Positions 7,493-16,406 of a DNA stretch of 64,000 nucleotides are shown piece by piece (position 1 is the stretch's first letter; each line of letters begins with the position of its first letter). The stretch is from Pelagihabitans sp947500445. GTDB taxonomy: Bacteria > Bacteroidota > Bacteroidia > Flavobacteriales > Flavobacteriaceae. The stretch lies in NCBI RefSeq assembly GCF_050589625.1, contig NZ_JBNGOP010000011.1, positions 1 to 64,000 on the forward strand, written 5' to 3'. The notes beneath the pieces are model-generated. The model was given only the letters and a program-made list of their open reading frames with translations, was not told the origin of the DNA and searched no databases. Position numbers and translations under genes: made by a program.

Positions 7493-7620
7493 AATATGTT
7501 TTTTAATGTTGTTTTTAATTGATGATGTAAAACTAGTTGCTTTGTATCGGCGGTTGAAATTCGGATCACCCAGTTGTAATTTTTGATGACTGAATTGTAA
7601 ATGCGACCGTCCAAACAATT

Positions 7621-7734
7621 TTAATACTCGGGATTTTTATACTTGGCCCAAGCGAAAGACCGGTTGTTGCCGGGAACGGTAAAGTGCGCTAACGCTTTAT
7701 TTGTAATGGCCGTATTGCTATTGATCGTGTTCAT
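7621..7734 (-). CDS. Diverged array microprotein homologue (37 aa)
   Basis: A 37-codon ORF from ATG 7734 to TAA 7621-7623, the first small gene in transcript order. It aligns with the array product without gaps over all 37 residues. Identical positions by eye are M1, T8, A9, K13, F18, G22, N23, W29, A30 and Y32 (10 of 37). Conservative pairs include S/T19, I/V20, K/R25 and R/K33. The shared core is F-[ST]-[IV]-x-G-N-x-[KR]-x3-W-A-x-Y-[KR]. It is less basic (four Lys/Arg plus one Glu) and Asn-rich at the N-terminus. The DNA has diverged far from the four copies, so this is an old paralogue rather than a recent duplicate. Function unknown. Confidence 0.68.
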   Translation of the reverse strand: MNTINSNTAITNKALAHFTVPGNNRSFAWAKYKNPEY

Positions 7735-8077
7735 ATTGTGGTTTTTTATAAAGATCGTTCGTTGTTGTATGATTGACTTGTACTAAAAGACGACGCAAGA
7801 ATTGTTTTGTTACAGTACTATGTATAAAAAGGTACTATTTTAATATTTTATTAACATTTAAAAATATATAAATTATTGATTATTAGAATTTTATGTTTTT
7901 TTTTAGGAAACTCCGAAGAGCGTGAAAAAACAAATTTCTCTTTTAAATCTGCTTAAAGCAATACTGTAATTACTACTATAAGAACGATTCTAAAACCAAG
8001 GTTTCAACGTTCCTAACGATGCCAAATCGCTTATCATATGTTTAAAGTGGGGGGCATGATTGCCCGGATTCTTACTT
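7735..8077. other. Upstream region of the microprotein array
   Basis: About 340 bases without a gene. It is very AT-rich around 7850-7910 and should hold the promoter of the minus-strand array. TAGTAC-type hexamers occur twice around 7814-7840 on the minus strand (TAGTACC and TAGTACTG), a possible operator. I could not find a clean TAnnTTTG box. The fatty acid transporter gene ends at 8078. Confidence 0.45.
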
Positions 8078-9475
8078 TTACAATGGTACGACCGTTACCA
8101 CGATTACCTGAATGATGAAGAAGAGTAAAAACGGGATCAACAAATGGCCCATAACATCACGTGCCTGTAATCGAACACCTTTTGCCATTATCGGTAGTAC
8201 CAATAAAAGATAGAACGGTTGAAGCATATTGCTCAGGCTTTCGCCATAGGCTATGGATAATGAAGCTCTCGATACCATTGCCGTAATCTGCTGCTCGGGC
8301 AGCCCATGCCCCAGTTCTTGTACAGCGGCTAGCATGCCCGGCCCCACAACGGCAAATTCCCCACCCGCCGAGGGAATGGCGAAATTGACCACACCACCGG
8401 TCAAATAAGCGAAGAAAGGAAAGGTATCTACAGTAGCCACAGTTGCTAGGCCTTCGGCCAGTTGGTTGCCCAAACCGGTATATCCCATAATTCCCATGAT
8501 ACCGGCATAAAAGGGATATTGAAAAAGCACGCCCGAAACATTACTACTGGCCCGTTTCATGGCGATAACAAAACCGATCGGGGTTTTATGCAATGCCATT
8601 CCAAGTATCAGGAAGATAAAGATCATAATATTGAAATTCAGGTCCAATCCTTTTGTGGCAAAGTGATATACGATATAACTGACGCCCATTATGGTGATTA
8701 AGGCCTGTAACGGCATGCTGTGGTTAAGTCGGTCGGAAACGTTCCTTTTTTCGGAAACATTGCTTTCCGCTTCCCGTTCGATACTTGGTTCCTTCATTTC
8801 CGAGGACGCTGGGCGAAGATCTTCCAATGCTTTCGATTGCGGTTTCTTTGGCGCCAAAAGCACCATTAACAAGGGAGCACCGAAAACCATAAGCCCCATC
8901 ATGGTCAGATTTAATGGGGAGCCCAGGGTAGCGGAAGAAGGAACGACATCGGAGAGGATACCTTCCTTGATGAGAAAGTTATTCTCGGTATTCAATAATA
9001 AAGGTATGGAGCTCGACAGTCCCATTACCCAACTGTTCATTGAAATGTATACGCAGGCGATCAGAAAAGGATAGTGCACCCCTTTTATTCGAAGCGCCAG
9101 TTCCCGGGCCAACACGGCGGTAATGACCAGCCAACCAAAACTGACCAGGGATAGCAGCATCCCGATCATGACCACAAACAGGTACGTTTGAAAAGGGGTT
9201 TTGATGAAGCGTGTCATCAAATCAATACCCTTGTTCACGCTGGGGGACAATGCAATGGCAAAACCGGTAATAATGATCAGTACAATCTGCATACCGAATG
9301 CCAAGAGGTCAAAAAAACCATCGTACCATGCTATGATGATACCCATAGGAGAGGTGTCCGTACATAAGAGCGCGGCGATGACAACGATCAAGGTCAATAA
9401 AATGGCGAACACGAAGGCGTCCGGCATGTACTTTTGAAACCATTTGGTCACCTGCTCCCCAAGTTCGCGTACCAT
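8078..9475 (-). CDS. Short-chain fatty acid transporter, AtoE family
   Basis: A 465-residue integral membrane protein with about a dozen hydrophobic segments. It begins MVRELGEQVTKWFQKYMPDAF and ends in a hydrophobic tail; this opening and the internal SPSVNKGIDLMTRF and NFAIPSAGGEFAVVGPGM segments are typical of the AtoE short-chain fatty acid (butyrate/acetoacetate) uptake family. A polar, charged loop near residues 210-255 is probably cytoplasmic. The upstream S51 peptidase gene ends eight bases before this start, so the two are probably cotranscribed. Confidence 0.87.
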   Translation of the reverse strand: MVRELGEQVTKWFQKYMPDAFVFAILLTLIVVIAALLCTDTSPMGIIIAWYDGFFDLLAFGMQIVLIIITGFAIALSPSVNKGIDLMTRFIKTPFQTYLFVVMIGMLLSLVSFGWLVITAVLARELALRIKGVHYPFLIACVYISMNSWVMGLSSSIPLLLNTENNFLIKEGILSDVVPSSATLGSPLNLTMMGLMVFGAPLLMVLLAPKKPQSKALEDLRPASSEMKEPSIEREAESNVSEKRNVSDRLNHSMPLQALITIMGVSYIVYHFATKGLDLNFNIMIFIFLILGMALHKTPIGFVIAMKRASSNVSGVLFQYPFYAGIMGIMGYTGLGNQLAEGLATVATVDTFPFFAYLTGGVVNFAIPSAGGEFAVVGPGMLAAVQELGHGLPEQQITAMVSRASLSIAYGESLSNMLQPFYLLLVLPIMAKGVRLQARDVMGHLLIPFLLFFIIQVIVVTVVPL

Positions 9476-9483
9476 TAGTATCC

Positions 9484-10179
9484 TTAATTTGGAAGAACTG
9501 TAGCGGGTAATAGTTCCTCTGTTATGGTATTGTTTGTAGCACTTACGTAATATGCCCGTTGCGAAACATCGAGCGCCAGGGCTTTGTGGACCGCTCCATC
9601 AATAAAATGGATTGCCGCTCCATCGTCACAAGCATAACCATCGGACAAGTGCCCGTTCAATATGTTGTTATGGTATAAAGGGCGTCGGGAGGCTTCCGAA
9701 TTGTAATGCGGGCAATGGCTTTTGTCTATAAATCCCATACCGTGAACGATGCTGAGCTCTTTTGGTCGGGAGTCCGTTGTACCTCCATTGAACCAACATA
9801 GGGATCCTGCACTACCGCCACCCATGACTACGCCATTGTCGTAGGCGGCTTTTAAGAGGACATCGATGCCCTGTGCCTTCCAAATGGCCAACATGTTCAG
9901 GGTGTTTCCCCCACCGACCACTATAGCGTCCATCTTTTGAATGATTTCCGCATAGGTTTCTTGCTGGGAATACGAACTGATCCATACGTTTAACACATGC
10001 GGGACCACCGGCAGCGTTTTACATACTTCGTAAAAGCGATCGATATATCCTACATCATCACCACTGGCCGTTGGAACAAAGCAAATATTGGGATGTTCCT
10101 TTCCGGTCATTTCCGCAAGGTAGCGCAACAAAGGGCGGGTATGCTTCCCACTGCCATACGCAAGGAGTTGTTTTTTCAT
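9484..10179 (-). CDS. Peptidase family S51 (dipeptidase E-like)
   Basis: A 231-residue cytoplasmic protein with a class I glutamine amidotransferase-like fold. The nucleophile elbow GGGSAGSLCWF (Ser near residue 120) and the preceding VVGGGNTLNML match peptidase E, which cleaves Asp-X dipeptides. His in PHYNSEASRRP and HCPHY are candidate catalytic partners. Its closeness to the AtoE-type transporter suggests an operon, but the functional link is not evident. Asp-dipeptide specificity is an inference from the family only. Confidence 0.85.
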   Translation of the reverse strand: MKKQLLAYGSGKHTRPLLRYLAEMTGKEHPNICFVPTASGDDVGYIDRFYEVCKTLPVVPHVLNVWISSYSQQETYAEIIQKMDAIVVGGGNTLNMLAIWKAQGIDVLLKAAYDNGVVMGGGSAGSLCWFNGGTTDSRPKELSIVHGMGFIDKSHCPHYNSEASRRPLYHNNILNGHLSDGYACDDGAAIHFIDGAVHKALALDVSQRAYYVSATNNTITEELLPATVLPN

Positions 10180-10421
10180 ACTGAACCGTTTTACCGAACC
10201 GTCGGGGAATGAAATATAGCAACCCGCTTACATTTGATTGCTATACTGTTCCCGACAATGGACTGACACAAAAGTGTTTTCCTCTTCCATATAAAGGTAA
10301 TCATCATACAACAGAATTGGAAGAAACCGGCGCAAACTGCTAACCAAATTTGAAAAGGCTATCACGGGAACATATTGCCGTAGGCGTTGGAGTTGTTTGT
10401 GCTTTTAGGAGAATGCTTTAA

Positions 10422-11768
10422 TTAGGAATTGCTGTCCTTTTTACCTTGTCCACGATTTCTGTTTCCGGTATTTTTTCCACCGTTGGTATTGTTCCTGTTC
10501 CTATTTCTGTTCCGATTGCGATTTCGGTTCCTGTTCCTGTTCCGGTTTCTGTTCTGGTTAGGGGAAGCAGGCGCCTTTTTTGCAGGGGAACGATCCTGGT
10601 TTTCATCCTCGGCATGGTTTTCCCCCTCGTCAACGAACTGGTGCTCGGGCATTCGCGGTACCTGTTGTTTGATCAATTTTTCGATATCACGGAGATAAGG
10701 GCGTTCTTCCTTGTCGCAAAAAGAAAGTGCTATACCACTGGCACTGGCCCTTCCGGTCCGGCCAATACGGTGCACGTAGGTTTCGGGCACATTGGGAAGG
10801 TCGAAATTGATTACCAGGGAAAGCTCTTCTACATCAATGCCCCTTGCAGCAATATCGGTGGCGACCAATACCTTTAGTTTACCGTCCTTAAAAGCCCCTA
10901 AGGCCTTTTGGCGGGCCGTTTGCGATTTGTTTCCATGAATGGCCGCGGACCGGATATCGGCCTGGGCCAGTTTTTTTACAATCTTGTTCGCCCCGTGTTT
11001 TGTTCTAGAGAAGACCAATACCGAATCGTTGGCTTTTTCATGTAACAAATGGATGAGTAGTTTGGGCTTGTTTTTTTTGCTTACAAAATAAACGCCCTGG
11101 GTTACTTTTTCGGCCGTGGCCTGTTCCGGTTTAATGGTCACCCGTTCAAAATCGCCGAGTAATTGTCCCGAAAGTTCCACAATGGCTTTGGGCATGGTTG
11201 CCGAAAAGAAAAGGGACTGTCTTTGTTTTGGGAGTTTGGAGATGATCTTCCGTACGTCGTGAATAAAGCCCATATCCAGCATCTGGTCCGCTTCGTCCAG
11301 TACCACATAGTCCAAATGTTGGAAAGAGATAAATCCTTGGTTCATCAGATCCAGTAATCTTCCGGGAGTGGCGATCAAAATGTCGACACCGTTTCGCAGC
11401 GCATTTACCTGCTTGCCCTGTTTTACACCCCCAAAAATGACGGTATTTCTTAAACCGGTATGTTTGCCATAAGTGGTAATACTTTCACCGATCTGTATGG
11501 CCAATTCCCGGGTAGGGGTTACGATCAAGGCCTTTATTTTCCTTTTTCCCCGGTTTTCGTTGGTTTGGCCGTTTCGGTACAAATGGTCCAAGATCGGTAT
11601 TCCAAAGGCAGCGGTTTTTCCGGTTCCCGTTTGGGCGACCCCTAGCAGGTCCTTGCCCTTTAGAAGTATGGGAATGGCCTGTTGTTGAATAGGGGTGGGG
11701 CTGGTGTATCCCTCGGCATCGATGGCCCTGAGTATCGGTTCGGCAATGCCGAGCGCTTTAAACGTCAT
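10422..11768 (-). CDS. rhlE: DEAD-box RNA helicase, RhlE type
   Basis: An ATP-dependent RNA helicase with both RecA-like domains. Visible motifs are the Q motif (PTPIQQQAIP), motif I AQTGTGKTAA, DEAD (VLDEADQML), SAT (FFSATMPK) and motif VI HRIGRTGRA. The start is the ATG at 11768 (MTFKALGIAEP); a TTG two codons upstream is unlikely. The C-terminal tail (about residues 400-448) is a basic disordered extension dominated by alternating Arg-Asn, encoded by hexanucleotide repeats. Such tails are known to bind RNA and aid condensation or cold adaptation in this family; the exact role here is not shown. Confidence 0.92.
   Translation of the reverse strand: MTFKALGIAEPILRAIDAEGYTSPTPIQQQAIPILLKGKDLLGVAQTGTGKTAAFGIPILDHLYRNGQTNENRGKRKIKALIVTPTRELAIQIGESITTYGKHTGLRNTVIFGGVKQGKQVNALRNGVDILIATPGRLLDLMNQGFISFQHLDYVVLDEADQMLDMGFIHDVRKIISKLPKQRQSLFFSATMPKAIVELSGQLLGDFERVTIKPEQATAEKVTQGVYFVSKKNKPKLLIHLLHEKANDSVLVFSRTKHGANKIVKKLAQADIRSAAIHGNKSQTARQKALGAFKDGKLKVLVATDIAARGIDVEELSLVINFDLPNVPETYVHRIGRTGRASASGIALSFCDKEERPYLRDIEKLIKQQVPRMPEHQFVDEGENHAEDENQDRSPAKKAPASPNQNRNRNRNRNRNRNRNRNRNRNNTNGGKNTGNRNRGQGKKDSNS
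10491..10556. repeat. In-frame hexanucleotide array (Arg-Asn tail)
   Basis: Eleven consecutive 6-bp units (gttcct, gttcct, atttct, gttccg, attgcg, atttcg, gttcct, gttcct, gttccg, gtttct, gttctg on the plus strand) encode alternating Asn-Arg at the helicase C-terminus. A period divisible by three means slippage changes the tail length without a frameshift. Confidence 0.85.
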
Positions 11769-11866
11769 ATACAATTGTTAATGATCGGCAAAGGTAGGGT
11801 AACCGAACGGATATCGTAGCTTTTTATTGGTCGTGTGTCGTGCCGGTTCAAAAACCGGAAATGTGC

Positions 11867-13510
11867 TTACTCGAAAAGAACCGTTTCCGAAAGGTCGAAC
11901 CACGATTTGTAGTAGGCACGGTGCATTTGCTCGATAGTGTTTCGTTTTACTTTTAAAGTAGGGGTAATACAGCCATTGTCAACGGTCCACTCTTCTTTCA
12001 TGACCACTACTTTTTCTATTTTTTCATGTTTTTCGAGCGTTTGGTTCAGTTCGGAACGGGTCGTTTCCAAGCTACTGCTCAACTCCAACCTAGGTTTTTC
12101 CTTGCCGGCCAGGGAAGGGGTGATCAGGGCAATGGGTTGCGGGATTCCGGTTCCTACGATACATATTTGGTCGATGTCGGTATTTTTCGATAGCGCAAGT
12201 TCTATGGGAGCGGGCGCAATGTACTTGCCCTTATCGGTCTTAAACTGGTCCTTCAATCGTCCCGTAATGGTAAGGTAACCGTCGTGGTCGTATTCTCCCA
12301 CATCCCCGGTCTTTAAAAAACCATCGCTCGTAAAGGTGGCCTTGGTAGCTTCGGGAGCTTCAAAATACCCGAGCAGCAAACAGTCGTTTTTTATACATAT
12401 TTCTCCTTCTGGCGACAGCTTCGTAAGCACTCCTTTTAGCGGTTTGCCCACACTGCCGATTTTGTTGGCCCCGGGCACATTGGTATGGGAAACGATACAA
12501 TCCTCCGTCATCCCGTACATTTGGTTTACGGCAATGCCGAGTTTTGCGTACCAATGCAAAAGCGATTTTGCCATTGGTGCCGCCCCGGAAACGATAATAC
12601 GGGCATCCCTTAACCCCAATTTTTTTCGTAACTTATTTTTAATTAGATTTTTAAGTAGAGGTATTTTAAGTAATACATTCAATTTTTTTTGTGGAAGTTG
12701 CTCCAATATCTTCTCTTGGAATTTGGTCATGATCCGGGGTACGGCCCCAAAGGAATGGGGTTGGGCCGCCTCTAGGTCTCGTGCAAACGTATCCAACGAT
12801 TCCGCAAAAAATATTTGTGCGCCCATAAGCATTCCCCGCATTTCTACCCCTGCGCGTTCCGCAATATGGGACAACGGCAAATAGGAAAACAGTTTCGGAT
12901 GTTCGGGAAGTGCTACCAAATCTACAAGCGCAGCGGCGCTCGTCATAAAATTACCTGCACTGTGCATAACGCCTTTTGGCTTTCCGGTAGTCCCTGAGGT
13001 ATAGATCAAGGTGGTCAGTTCCTCTGGTTTTTGTTGATGTGGAGTCGTTAGGGGCGGATGTTGCTCCAAAAGCCCTTCCCATAAAAGTGCGGTAGTATGG
13101 CCGTAAGCAGCTACCCCGATTTTGGTTATGCCCGATATACCGGCTTCTTGCGACTCAAAATCATCCAACTTCCCGATAAAAATGGCCTTGGCATGGCTCA
13201 ATTGTAGAATTTGCGCAATGGAATCCGCGTTCAACGTAGGATATATGGGTACGGAAACATGTCCCGCCATCATAATGGCCAGGTCCGCCATAAACCAATG
13301 CGAGCAGTTTTTGGAGAGCAGGGCGATCTGGCTTCTTGGTGGTAGGTCGAGCGCAATGATCGCCGATGCTATTTTTCTCGCCTCTAGTCCCGCTTCGCCA
13401 TACGTATGTTCGGTGTACGTTCCGTTGACCGGTTGGCGCAGAAAAATACGGTCCGCATCATTCTGTTCCCAGTAAAAAAAAGCTTCCAATGGAGTGTTGA
13501 AATTGGGCAT
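11867..13510 (-). CDS. Long-chain fatty acid-CoA ligase
   Basis: A 547-residue AMP-forming acyl-CoA synthetase, slightly shorter than the roughly 600-residue FadD15-like family. The P-loop TLIYTSGTTGKPKGV (near residue 170), YGMTE motif, and LKTGDVGEYDHDGYLTITGRLKDQFKTDKGKYIAP motif are intact. It activates fatty acids to acyl-CoA with ATP at the inner face of the membrane. It is monocistronic, with about 100 bases to the helicase gene downstream on the same strand. The nearby AtoE-type transporter and this ligase could both act on fatty acids, though they handle different chain lengths. Confidence 0.9.
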   Translation of the reverse strand: MPNFNTPLEAFFYWEQNDADRIFLRQPVNGTYTEHTYGEAGLEARKIASAIIALDLPPRSQIALLSKNCSHWFMADLAIMMAGHVSVPIYPTLNADSIAQILQLSHAKAIFIGKLDDFESQEAGISGITKIGVAAYGHTTALLWEGLLEQHPPLTTPHQQKPEELTTLIYTSGTTGKPKGVMHSAGNFMTSAAALVDLVALPEHPKLFSYLPLSHIAERAGVEMRGMLMGAQIFFAESLDTFARDLEAAQPHSFGAVPRIMTKFQEKILEQLPQKKLNVLLKIPLLKNLIKNKLRKKLGLRDARIIVSGAAPMAKSLLHWYAKLGIAVNQMYGMTEDCIVSHTNVPGANKIGSVGKPLKGVLTKLSPEGEICIKNDCLLLGYFEAPEATKATFTSDGFLKTGDVGEYDHDGYLTITGRLKDQFKTDKGKYIAPAPIELALSKNTDIDQICIVGTGIPQPIALITPSLAGKEKPRLELSSSLETTRSELNQTLEKHEKIEKVVVMKEEWTVDNGCITPTLKVKRNTIEQMHRAYYKSWFDLSETVLFE

Positions 13511-13897
13511 ATAAGGCTGTTATTGATTTTATTAAAGATACTCATTTTAGGTGAAGGTTTATCCTTTGACGGTAAGCTGCATTTCTTGTTTGGGGGCTTT
13601 GCGGACCGTGATTTAAAAACGATGGCCTTTCCTTGGGCGTGTTATCCGGTGTTCTTTTCCCATGGTGCCCGCCCGGATTACGGTTCAGTATCCGAAAACG
13701 ACAATTGGGTAGTTTTTTTTCCGTTGCATATCCATCAAACCCCATTTTTGTGGTTGAACAATAAAATGACGGGGCGCAGCGGTAGTTTCTGGTTGAGCTG
13801 CTGTTCGGGGATTTTCCTACCTTTATCCTTGGTGTTAAAAGGGTATGGCCCTGCATAGCAAATAGCGTCGAATTTATAACAGAACGGAAAATTTAGC
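13511..13897. other. Divergent intergenic region
   Basis: This 387-base region separates the acyl-CoA ligase from the LytS/LytTR operon and should carry both promoters. Open frames on either strand look like chance frames (Cys/Trp-rich or Pro/Arg-rich, no domain), so I call no gene. Confidence 0.5.
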
Positions 13898-15235
13898 ATG
13901 ATCGATTACAAAAAGCATTTGAAAAATGGGATTATAGTGGCTTTTTCCCTGTATTTGGTTTTTTTGATGGTCAACTTTTTCTTAGGCAGGTTCGACGACG
14001 GGATAACGGCCTATTATTTATGGACCAGTTTTTGGGAAAATTTTGTTTTCTCCATGCTGCTTTTCGTCACCAATACCATTTGGTTCGAATATGTGACACG
14101 GAAATACAAGAAAACGTTGTTTCGGCCGAAACCGTTGACCACTGCTTTTTTCGGGCATGTGGTGGTTTCCATGTTGGGAATCTTTACCGCTCATATCATC
14201 ATCTATGTGGGTATTCACGAAAAGGATTTTGCAACGGTCCTTAAGGGTGGCAGTGCCGCCGATTATCTGATTTCGCTGACGACATCCATTGTGGTAGTCA
14301 CTATTTTTTACGTGATTTGGTACTACAAAAACCGACAGGACCGGCGCGTAAAAGAACAGAAGATCATTGCCGGTGCGGCCTCTGCAAAATTCGATGCCCT
14401 AAAAAACCAACTAGATCCCCATTTCTTGTTCAACAGTTTGAACGTGCTTACCAGTTTAATTGAGGAAGATCCCTATCAGGCACAAAAGTTCACCACTTCC
14501 CTGAGTAAGGTATACCGTTACGTGCTGGAGCAAAAAAACAAGGAACTGGTTTCGGTAGATGAGGAATTGCGCTTTGCAAAAACCTACGTTCGCTTATTAA
14601 AAATGCGTTTTGAAGATAGTATCGTGTTCGATATTCCCGAAATGGAAAACATACCGGAGGCGCATATTATACCATTGTCCTTGCAACTGTTGCTGGAAAA
14701 TGCCGTGAAACATAACATCGTTATGAAAACAAAACCGTTGCATCTAAAGGTGTTCGCCGAGGAGGGCTATTTGGTGGTGTCGAACAATCTTCAGGAAAAA
14801 CAAGTGGTTAAAAAGAGCAGTGGCGTAGGCCTTCAAAACATACGGCAACGATACGAACTGTTGACCGACCAAAAAGTAATCATTGATAAAACGGCATCGG
14901 ACTTTCAGGTACGGATCCCCATGTTGAAAAAGCAAGTATCCGCGGTGGAGGGTCAAAAAAACTACATCGAGGACAAGCGATACCATAAGGCCAAAGAGCG
15001 GGTAGCGGCGGTAAAAAGTTTTTATGGGAACCTGTTCAGTTTTTGTATCGTCATCCCGTTTTTAGCCTTTTTAAACTATAAGACCACCAGTTTTCCTTGG
15101 GTCATTTTCCCGATTTTGGGATGGGGCTATGGTTTGGCCGTGCATGGTTTGGAAGCGTACCGAATTCATCCGCTCTGGGGGAAAAAATGGGAAGAGCGCA
15201 AATTGCGGGAACTTATGGAGGACGAACACTTCTGA
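13898..15235 (+). CDS. LytS-type histidine kinase with C-terminal 2TM domain
   Basis: A 445-residue sensor kinase. Four hydrophobic helices (about residues 11-31, 44-66, 84-105, 123-142) are followed by a His_kinase (PF06580-type) domain with LKNQLDPHFLFNSLN, giving the phospho-acceptor His175. An ATPase part contains LLENAVKHN and GVGLQNIRQRYELL. After residue 350 the protein continues into a complete 2TM domain ending PLWGKKWEERKLRELMEDE, the same domain as in the three proteins encoded next. It is the first gene of the operon ending with the LytTR regulator, its likely phosphorylation partner. The signal sensed is unknown. Confidence 0.9.
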   Translation: MIDYKKHLKNGIIVAFSLYLVFLMVNFFLGRFDDGITAYYLWTSFWENFVFSMLLFVTNTIWFEYVTRKYKKTLFRPKPLTTAFFGHVVVSMLGIFTAHIIIYVGIHEKDFATVLKGGSAADYLISLTTSIVVVTIFYVIWYYKNRQDRRVKEQKIIAGAASAKFDALKNQLDPHFLFNSLNVLTSLIEEDPYQAQKFTTSLSKVYRYVLEQKNKELVSVDEELRFAKTYVRLLKMRFEDSIVFDIPEMENIPEAHIIPLSLQLLLENAVKHNIVMKTKPLHLKVFAEEGYLVVSNNLQEKQVVKKSSGVGLQNIRQRYELLTDQKVIIDKTASDFQVRIPMLKKQVSAVEGQKNYIEDKRYHKAKERVAAVKSFYGNLFSFCIVIPFLAFLNYKTTSFPWVIFPILGWGYGLAVHGLEAYRIHPLWGKKWEERKLRELMEDEHF

Positions 15236-15361
15236 GCAATTTTAAAGTAGGATCGTATCCATATTACGGTTCGTCCCCAAAAAAATACAGTTCGGAACAC
15301 CTTTCTTTAAAACCGTTTAAAGCGTTCCGATATTTGTACCAAATAATAAAATCATAGAAGT

Positions 15362-15673
15362 ATGAACTTTTTGGAAAACGATGATGCTAAATACATGCGG
15401 GCAAAGGAACGTGTTGCTTTGATCAAAAAGTTCTACACCAGTGTATTGTCGTACATCGTGGTCATTTCATTTTTGGCCTATTTGAATTACGAGGGCGACA
15501 AGTGGGGTTATGCCTGGTTTCTTTGGCCCGCCCTGGGTTGGGGTATCGGCCTGTTGTTTCAAGGTGCAAAAGCTTTCGGTTGGAATCCGTTTTTTGGAAA
15601 ACAATGGGAGGAACGTAAAATGAAAGAATTCATGGAGGACGATCGCTCATCCGATCGATGGAAACAACAATAA
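15362..15673 (+). CDS. 2TM domain protein A (103 aa)
   Basis: A 103-residue protein consisting of one 2TM domain: a charged N-terminus (YMRAKERVALIKKFY), two hydrophobic segments (about residues 31-46 and 56-72) and the signature FFGKQWEERKMKEFMED. It closely resembles the C-terminal domain of the upstream kinase. Length is normal for stand-alone 2TM proteins. It lies between kinase and regulator genes, so a role as a membrane partner or modulator of the kinase is likely but not shown. Confidence 0.85.
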   Translation: MNFLENDDAKYMRAKERVALIKKFYTSVLSYIVVISFLAYLNYEGDKWGYAWFLWPALGWGIGLLFQGAKAFGWNPFFGKQWEERKMKEFMEDDRSSDRWKQQ

Positions 15674-15691
15674 CGACTAAAAAGAAAAAGC

Positions 15692-16036
15692 ATGGAGACT
15701 AAAGAAGCTAAAGCGCGGGAAAAAGTAAGGGCGCTAAAACGATTTTATACCCATTTTACCGCCTATGTTATCGTAAATTCGTTTATTACGGTAACCAAAA
15801 TATTCACTCATTTGAGGAATGGGGAATCCCTTACGAATGCCTTTTGGGACATGGGAACATTTTTCGTTTGGCTCGCTTGGGGGGTCGGTTTGGCATTTCA
15901 TGCCGCAAATACATTCGATTATATGATTTTTGGTAAAAATTGGGAAGATAGGCAGATGAGGAAGTTTATGGAAAAAGAAGATCGGGTGCAGGAAAGCCCT
16001 AACTATACATTTCGGATAGGCGATGGCAAAGACTAA
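15692..16036 (+). CDS. 2TM domain protein B (114 aa)
   Basis: A 114-residue 2TM protein beginning METKEAKAREKVRALKRFYTHF. It has two hydrophobic segments and the C-terminal signature IFGKNWEDRQMRKFMEKED, then a short tail. The gene follows the previous one after 18 bases. The loop between membrane segments is longer than in protein A (THLRNGESLTNAFWDMG), as in protein C. The stop overlaps the next gene by 14 bases, so translation is probably coupled. Confidence 0.85.
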   Translation: METKEAKAREKVRALKRFYTHFTAYVIVNSFITVTKIFTHLRNGESLTNAFWDMGTFFVWLAWGVGLAFHAANTFDYMIFGKNWEDRQMRKFMEKEDRVQESPNYTFRIGDGKD

Positions 16037-16361
16037 AAAACTGACCAAATTGGAGCGGGCCAAGAAACGCGTAAAGCAACTTCGCCGTTTTTACAGGCAT
16101 GTCTTGCTCTATGTACTGGTCAACCTAATGTTGTTCGTGTTTCAGAGCCGTATTACGGTAATATTGGTCAGCAAAGAGGCCTTGGGTAATCCGGACATAC
16201 TAAAACCCGTCGATTGGGACCTTTTTGGCACTCCGATCGTATGGGGTGCGGTGCTGCTTTTGCACGCGCTTAAAGTGTACATCGGCGTTCCCGCATTCGG
16301 CAAAAAGTGGGAAGAACGACAGATAAGGAAATATATGGAGAAAGAGGGGGGCGATATATAG
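16023..16361 (+). CDS. 2TM domain protein C (112 aa)
   Basis: A 112-residue 2TM protein: basic N-terminus (KLTKLERAKKRVKQLRRFYRH), a first hydrophobic segment VLLYVLVNLMLFVF, a loop, a second segment, and the signature AFGKKWEERQIRKYMEKE. The ATG at 16023 lies inside the end of the previous gene. Of the three stand-alone proteins it is the most basic at the N-terminus. It is followed after 45 bases by the LytTR regulator gene. Confidence 0.85.
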   Translation: MAKTKKLTKLERAKKRVKQLRRFYRHVLLYVLVNLMLFVFQSRITVILVSKEALGNPDILKPVDWDLFGTPIVWGAVLLLHALKVYIGVPAFGKKWEERQIRKYMEKEGGDI

Positions 16362-16406
16362 GTTGCCCGTGCTATTATATACGTATCCCGACCTAAAAAA
16401 TAACAA

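Noticed and set aside
7051..7586. Plus-strand open frames of about 60 codons across each repeat
   Set aside because: They are Cys/Phe-rich, cross unit boundaries, and the silent-site pattern between copies fits the minus-strand frame instead.
10446..10877. 143-codon plus-strand frame over the helicase tail
   Set aside because: It is a mirror of the hexanucleotide repeat and the conserved helicase motifs on the other strand.
13542..13858. Open frames on both strands between acyl-CoA ligase and kinase
   Set aside because: No domain, odd composition and no start context; treated as intergenic DNA.
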